Shown here: positions 56,594-64,000 of the stretch, in pieces
How positions within the stretch are numbered: position 1 is the first letter of the stretch
How the letters are laid out: each line of letters begins with the position of its first letter
Source: Labyrinthula sp. Ha
Taxonomy: Eukaryota; Sar; Bigyra; Labyrinthulida; Labyrinthulaceae
NCBI GenBank assembly: GCA_015227615.1
Contig: JAALGZ010000011.1
Coordinates: 1,054,001 to 1,118,000, forward strand
DNA length: 64,000 nt
Direction of reading: 5' to 3'
Made by a program: the position numbers and the translations under genes
Notes under the pieces: generated by a model
Seen by the model: only the letters and a program-made list of their open reading frames with translations
Told to the model about the DNA's origin: nothing
Databases searched by the model: none

Positions 56594-59500
56594 CCTGGAG
56601 AAAATATTTTTTTTTTGAAGAAGACTTGGTACAAGATATTTACCTCAACGAAGTCTATTTCTTATGTATTCGGGTGCCGAGTGAAAATAGTTCATAAGTT
56701 ATTATTGTGCTTCTAGAAAATTCTTATTCTCTGAACACACTCCATGGTACCGGATTAGTTTACTAACCGGAACAAAAACCAAAGTATGGAAAATAAATAT
56801 TCCAACTAAATTTGAATTCTTATTTCATGACTCCTAAGTCTCGGGTTTTTGTTTTCAACTCAGAGACTATTTCCATCTGTAACTTTTAAGCTAAAGTCCA
56901 TTACTTGAAAAATTGTAGTCATTCGTCACTGTATTCTATAGAGACATTCTTTCACTTGAGAGTGTCATAGCATATAAATCAGCGAAACTCAGTTGCATTA
57001 GCCCGTGAGCATGTACACATCCAAACGATCTCAATTTGACATAGCATAAGAGTTTTTCCTACAAACAAATTTTGGAGATGCGAAGTACAGCTAAAATGAA
57101 AGAACAGAGAATGGCTTATAGAACAATTAACCCAAACTCAAGAGGTAAACGGAACTATAAGAAAGAAACAAGGAAAAGAAAAGCAAGAAGAGTTGAATTC
57201 TAGAGCTCATAAGAATTCAAGATCTTTTTCTAATTCTATTTAGTAGTGCTGGTTCAATTGAAAGGCATCTTTTTTATCTCTACAAACAAAAAAACCTAGA
57301 ATGTAATGGAAGAAAATATTCATATAATTACGTTCATAAGCTGAACTATTGTTGGTAGAGGGATTCTTAGAACGGCCTAAGAAATTATGAAAAAGTTTAA
57401 GCAGACGAAACTCCTAAAGTTTTCACCCAGGTTCATCGCTGATGTATCTAGTTCCCAGGTGTTAAATATCACAATGAAACATTTAATAGATTGTATTGTC
57501 GTTTACACAAGTTCTCTTGGTATTCATAGACAAACCAGTTTGCTCTTTAATCTAGTTTCAAGATTTCATACTAAGTATACATGGTATATTAGATTATGTA
57601 CTTTCAAGAAGTATCATCGCAAAAAAATCAGATTTAAATAAGGTAGAGTATATGGCAAAGTAAATCTCAAACAACACTGAATCCAATTAAAGCAAAACAA
57701 CCTAAGTTTCAAACGACAAATTAAAACTTCCTGATACTCAACCAATAGAATAAGGGAGAAATCTTACCAAATGCAACGCATCACCATATTTCTGTGCGGG
57801 AAAATAAGAAAACAATAGTTCAGGTTCACCGAGTATACTGCAGAATAAAAACATAAATAAGCTATATTATGGAGCGGAATTCAAAACTCATCATTTTGAG
57901 ACTATCTTGAACGGCTTTTAGTTAAAAGAACGTTTTGTAGAACAAATATTTTGGATTCAAATTTACACGGTTAGAAGCAGATATGCTATCTAATTATCAT
58001 AACAGCTTGGAGCAACTAAGTATTCATCATTTACTTTACATTTATAAAAACGCAATGACACAGTTTGTTGAAGAAGCTAGCTTCCTCCCTAAATTTTATC
58101 TACTTGGTCATGACTTCTTTTCATTTAATCAACAACCATATCGTGAACCCACATTTGACCGATGTTACTTTGATTGCAAAAAGCCACTATTTTTTTTCAT
58201 TTCCCACATTGACTCAAATTACATTCTCAGATTAGTTTTACTTTGGGGTCGTTGAAAATATTTTCTCACTTAGGTATCTGTTTTTAAGAATTGCTACATT
58301 GTCTTCATCTAAACATATTGTTACATTAAATTTCTTATAAGCTGGGAATAAATTGTTTCATATGGAATATGTATCTGTACGTTACTCTTGTTCGTTTTTC
58401 TCAAGTAACTACGGATATATATCATTTTAACGGATTTCTGATATTAGGTAGTATCGGTACTGCGGTGCCATATTCTTCTACGTTCAAGCCTTTAAAAATA
58501 TAAACGAGAATTATTTATAGAACATACCACCTCTTCCCTAACTCTTAATAGATAATAGCCACCGAAATACATTTCTAAAAATATTTTCTTGAATAAATAC
58601 TACAACAATGAATTTGAAAAAAATACTCAAAACAATATCAAACTTACATCTCCGTAACGTATCAACGATTTGGTATTGAAAGCAGAGACTTCTTTAGCAA
58701 AACGGATTATTAGCTCGCGTTAATGAAAAAAAAAGAGGTTAAAGAACTTACAGTAAATAAGAACAGGCAACCGACCATAGGCTAAAGATGCTATAACTGT
58801 CTACATAATAAACGAAGAGTTCATCTAAGAGTTTGTAGACTCATGTGGCGACTAAGAGCAGTCTCTTGCTTTGTGGTACAAAACGAGAAACCTGTACATA
58901 GATGGTGATAGCCCAGAATGGAACATACTTTAAACCCCGCTCATAAACTCTCCTGACTTAACTAAAATGGGTAGTATAAATAGTTTTGATACAAAATGGA
59001 AGCGAAAGAAGGATGTAGAGATGGAACTAAAGCCTGAAGATAAGATAAAGTCTAGATTATCAGAATAAATTTCACACTAGTATGCAGTTTGGGCAGTCAT
59101 TAAGGCTATATGACATGTTACGTAGATATAGTAATGTTTCTTGGTTAAGAACTATAGTTGGAAACGTACATTCTAGAAGACTAAGATCGAAACCCAGAGT
59201 TAGCAATAAACACATATTAACCAGTTTCAAAACAATAGTTTGAAAGTATATTGAATCACATGGTTGCAAAACTCATAGCTAATGGACGTGAGTAGTAAAA
59301 CTATACCATATTTTAAGTAACATCGGCAAAAAATCTTGAATTGGCATGCGAAAATTGTAACAAAGTAACAAAACAGACAAGCTGAAGTAACTAGAAATAT
59401 AAAATTCGAGCTACAGTATGACTCATAGCAAAACAGAAGCTACTAGGGAATTGGCAAATAAGATTTTAAACAAATTTACTTTCATCATAGAAAGGCTATC

Positions 59501-62500
59501 GGTTACTCTAAAAAAGATATAAGATGGTAAAATACCATTAAAATTTGCTGGAATGCAAATATTTGCATCATATCCAGAAATACTTACACCATACAGCTTT
59601 CTGTTTATGCAGTGATGATATACAAATCGAGGTATTGGATGGAGCTGGCAATATTTTCAAAAAGCAAATTCCACATTAAAGACAAAAAAAAACGATATAA
59701 GTTTTAATAATCTCATCCAACATACTGTAGCCCTAAAAAAATCACAACCAAACCTTTGGTTATAAAATTCATAGCTTATATTGTAAATAGAAGAGAAGTG
59801 ATTCAAACTAAAATAAACAAATATGCCAATAATGCGAAGATAAACTAACCATGTAGTTAAAATATCAGATGAAAATCTTATAAAAATTAAAAGATATAGT
59901 TTATAAAACAGAGTACTTTCATATTTTTAGTCCATTCTTTTGACTGAAGTTTAAAATATATATATCCTTTCGTAAATTGTCGATAAAGGTTCCGCAAAAG
60001 GTAAATTCCATTGCATTTAGGGCAAAAGAACCATTTATGGATTTTAAAAATTGTCACATTAAGCCATAGAACCCGTTGAACATTTTAATGTGAACCTCTG
60101 AAAACTGGATAAAAATAATTTAATAGTTTGCATTTTTTTCTCTTATCACTGCTTTACTTAGTAAATTCAGTTTCAGTGACGCTGATTTCCAGAAGTTAGA
60201 TTTTATAAAGATATTTCGTGGTTTTACTCAGAGGTTAGAATATTTTTCAGATGCAACTGAAAATAAAAACTACACAGGCTAACGGCATATATAAAATAAC
60301 AGAAGAAATTGCCTCTAATTGCAAGAAAAAAAAGAGAACATATTTAGTACGGTTGGTACTAGTCGACAAATGGACCAAAAACGGGGTCTTACCAATAAGG
60401 AAAATCATCTATTATTAACCCCATCTTTCAGAAGAATGCTATGTTTATGGATTTAAATATTCAAATCGTATGGGTAATAAAATAAGTACCTTGGATGAAA
60501 ATTTAATTTATTTATTCGTTGTTAACACACAGACTATACCTACAACGCGTTTTCACATTCCATCAAACATATTTCAAGTTGTGAAGAATCTAAAGGATAA
60601 ATTTGTTGTGTTCAGTAGACAGGGATTTCTTGTATTTACCTCTGTTAATTATATGGAACATTCTTTACACAACAGAAATAGGAAATAGTGTTTAATAATT
60701 GAGGTATCTGTGATATCACTAGCGCATAATATATTAGATTTATACTCAGTAATATGAATATGCTCATTAAAGAGACTGATCCATAAATAAGTCCTAAGTG
60801 AAGAGAATGTATAAAAAAACAGGGACTTGATCCATTGTACTTACAGCAGCATAAACGGTACAAAACTGGTTAAGGGATATATTCCAGAAAGATTTTACTT
60901 TCTTATTTATCCGTGGAATTACAGTTTACAAAAAAGAAACCAATTTATGCTGTTTTTGATTAAAACAAGAAAAAATATTTTGAAAATTTACTTTATGATA
61001 ACTGAAATCTGGGGAAATCTAAATGGGAAAAGGCTTAATATACACATTTATATAGACTCAAACTGGAAAGGCTCCCATATTACCTCACTTCAACAGATAG
61101 GAACATAAATATAAGAATTATGCTTTAAAGTTTGAAAACCAGTGACATGGTGTAGTAGCACAAAATGCACTATACTGGTGATGTTTAGATTTCCTTGGGG
61201 TTTATTTAACTTGTAAAGGATGAAAATATACATTATTACTTAAGCGAAGATATATTTCATTTACCGCACTATTGTGGAATTATGTCATCATTAAAATAAT
61301 AAGTTTACATCATTTGAGATAATGTTTTCCGAATTAAAGCCGAGTGTTCTATAAGAAACATGATAAAAGAAAGTAAATGATCGTGTATCGAAGCTGTATG
61401 CATAAAAAACTATATATTTTGCAGAGCTTGTAAAAACAATTCCTTGGTAAAGTAAGAAAAAAGCAGCAATCAGCAAGTAGTTACTAAAAAGATAAAAGTA
61501 GTGTCAAAGTATAGTACATCAGAGATATGATACAAACTTTACAAGCTCGTACATATTGAAGCTTGTCACTGTAACAAAATTATTGTATTGTCTAGCTTAT
61601 TGAAATCATACCCTATTTCATCGTTTTTTTTTGCATAAAAAATGCCGAATAAGAGTATATAAAAAACTTTAAATATTATTCTAGCTAATAGCCGTGCTAA
61701 TTATAGTCGCAGATTTGTGTTATGATCAAATATTATACTATGGTGTACCTAACAGGACAATTTGAATGTTTGGAGTCGCTCTAAAATAGAAGATTTAATA
61801 ATATTAAGTCTTCGGGAATCACACTGGGGAGGTCAATTATACTTCTATTTTCCTTTACTCAATGTAAGAATAGGATAATATTGCTATGACTTGAAGTTTT
61901 GAACTCTGAGCAAGACTTCAAACTTTAATATTACCGGACTCATGAATACAGAGACAACAATAAAATTTAGAGCTCTCATAATTTTTTTTTATTTAAACAG
62001 ATATAATATAGACACAGACCTCTTCGGAGAGGATATATTGAAATATAATCTTTAGGTAGGACTACAACGGACGTTCCTCGGACCGTGAAAATGTGTCTTA
62101 GTTCACATGTCTAATGAAAAGATAGAAGGGAACTTCTTTTTTGTATAAAAAAAAGCAGACGAGATAAATTTAATTGAATCTTCAATTTATTCTTGCCAAA
62201 AAGGCACCCGATATCCGTCGAATATGCGTAATTTCGGTAACTATATGAAGTAAATTTGTTGAAAATGGCAAATTTCATTAAGAATGTTACAACCAGAAAT
62301 ACGATACTTATCACACTCTTGTATATAACAATTCTGTTAAAGATTTCAGAGAAGCTCTATTTGAAATGTTCTCAGTGACAATGTTGTTTGGTACGGAACC
62401 ATATTGACCTTGAACAAGCCAGTAGCTCAAGCTCGCCCCATAAAACTAAAAACTGATATGTTTGGTAATATTACCTTATTTAAGAACAGTTCCATGATAA

Positions 62501-64000
62501 AGAAAAACTGCGCAGTCCAAGAAGCTAAGATTCCTGAATTCAGTTAGAAGAAGTGTCCCATGTTATGAAGAATACGTCAAAATGAGATCAATAAAGCATC
62601 GACCTTTCTCCGTAAAATTTTCTTACTATAAGTATGTGATAGACGAGGCTGTCGATTTGAATACTCAGAAACAAATATCTTATAACCTGATGTCTGTAGT
62701 AAATTAAATTTTGTAGAGGACTATAAGTTGAAAAATAAGCAACTACGTGCTTAAATTCCGATTTTTAATACAAGTAATCTGAATAAATTATTGTGCACCT
62801 GAGGGGAACATGAGTAAATACTATTATGGATACGTTTTTATAGCTTATGATCATCATTTTAGATCTTTTCACCTAATTTCGATCTTTGTGAATCGAATGT
62901 CTAGTACAATACCTTGATTAAAAAATGTGTGAAATGATGTGAAGTTGTGAAGTATCACTCCGAACATTAGACACCTCTATATTTTTAGATCACACCGTTA
63001 TCCTTTAAATAGCACATTATGCTTGAGTGAAATACAGAAAATATCTTGGAACGAGTCAATTACTCCTATGAGTGCTATAACATGTTATATTCTTCATAAT
63101 TCAAGAAAGTAAGAATTCAAATTCAGTTCTGTGATGTTTATTTACCATATACGCGTGCAGTTTAGCATATGTAGATCTAAACTCACATTTGCTGTATTAT
63201 TTTCATACTCATCATTCTCTTTCTGGCTCCGTGTGCTAATTACAGTACAATTCTTTCTTTTTTTATTCACCAGCACTATCTGAAAAATAGATAAAAGACT
63301 CTCGGAGATCAAAATGAAAACGTATTGCTTTGGACTAAGATTAGATTGTTGGAATAAATATTAAGCTCACTTATAATTATATTTTTATTAAGATCTCTTT
63401 TTTATATAACTAGGTAGATAAGTGACTTTTCTTTGTTTGTAGGTTATTAGCATTCATTTTGTCAGCTTTTACCCTGTTCCTAAGAATATCCTAACCAGCA
63501 TTATGAAGTTATTTATAAGAATATTCCAATAGGAAAGAGTCAGATTAAACATCAAAAAGGAAGTTTTCATTTTAATAGCTTCTTATTAGGTAGATTATTC
63601 ACAATTTTACAAGAATTCACGGCTATTTGGAATTTTTCTTACTTTGCCATAATAAAATGGTTAAAACAACCATAGAGGAAGCAATATCTTGAATCTGCTA
63701 CAACACATCCGCATCAAAGTACGTTAAGAAGTCACCCGAACTGTTAAAAACATTAATTACAAAGCAGCTATAGAATCAATGCACGTACGATTACAGCCAT
63801 ATTTTCATGAAAGGATTCATGTATCAGTATTATAAAAATAGTTAGGAATGTCTGGAAATTAAAAAAATCCTTACAATGGAGACAAAAGTGCTGTGAAGAA
63901 ACAAGTTTTTTGAGTAGTTTGATTATATTGATACTTTGCTAGATATTGAAAAACCATAAAGTTATTTGATAGTTCTAGTTCTACTGAATGCGGATACGAT
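56594..64000. other. Gene-poor AT-rich stretch, 7.4 kb
   Basis: No frame above background. The longest (57983-58255, 90 codons; 60827-61108, 93 codons; 57387-57641, 84 codons) are what chance gives in this much AT-rich DNA, and none resembles a known protein. No tRNA, rRNA, long tandem repeat or telomere-like array was recognised. Confidence 0.55.

Noticed and set aside
57983-58255. 90-codon ATG-started plus frame
   Set aside because: About one frame this long is expected by chance in 8 kb of this composition; rich in Phe, Leu and Tyr with no domain.

Overview
The window is nuclear DNA from an AT-rich unicellular eukaryote that uses the standard genetic code: TAA, TAG and TGA all end recognisable genes. 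IFT140 implies a cilium or flagellum. The clearest genomic signature is intron size. In every gene I could check against a known family, introns are GT-AG and 27 to 32 nt long, except one ~100-nt first intron in each of the two V-ATPase genes. Ultra-short introns, an EF-hand CorA, a cNMP-RGS fusion and a non-fungal Zn2Cys6 factor would fit a heterokont-like protist, since Blastocystis is known for ~30-nt introns. That placement is a guess and I do not assign a taxon.

Layout. 1-2574 is the 5' part of a Ty1/copia polyprotein on the minus strand, cut by the window edge. 2.6-6.3 kb holds no gene I can support. 6.3-13.4 kb is a compact island: a secreted acidic coiled-coil protein, EMC6, an EF-hand CorA Mg2+ channel, a PH-VASt protein and an orphan protein. 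13.4-17.9 kb is gene-poor but carries a 618-bp hAT-like non-autonomous DNA transposon with an 8-bp target duplication. 17.9-26.4 kb is a second island: V-ATPase subunit A, a cNMP-RGS protein, a small coiled-coil protein, V-ATPase subunit c, a trehalose-phosphate synthase/phosphatase homologue whose catalytic residues are replaced, and a small membrane protein. 26.4-33.7 kb is gene-poor. 33.7-39.6 kb holds an orphan membrane protein and IFT140. 42.6-43.4 kb is a mitochondrial-type uS5. 43.4-48.9 kb contains scattered short open frames with good splice sites but no recognisable family. 49.0-55.7 kb is a third island: a Myb/SANT-like protein, DRG2, a SANTA-domain (KNL2/M18BP1-like) protein, a J-protein, MFAP1 and a Zn2Cys6 factor. 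From 55.7 kb to the end I see only one possible small gene.

Functionally this is core cell biology: membrane-protein insertion (EMC6), endomembrane acidification (V-ATPase A and c), ion transport, second-messenger signalling, intraflagellar transport, translation (uS5m, DRG2), centromere licensing, chaperoning and splicing (MFAP1). Within the islands the genes mostly alternate in strand, with 80-170 bp divergent spacers and convergent stops 12-30 bp apart in several cases. I see no tRNA, rRNA or CRISPR. All exon junctions were inferred by eye from reading frame and protein similarity; no search was run.
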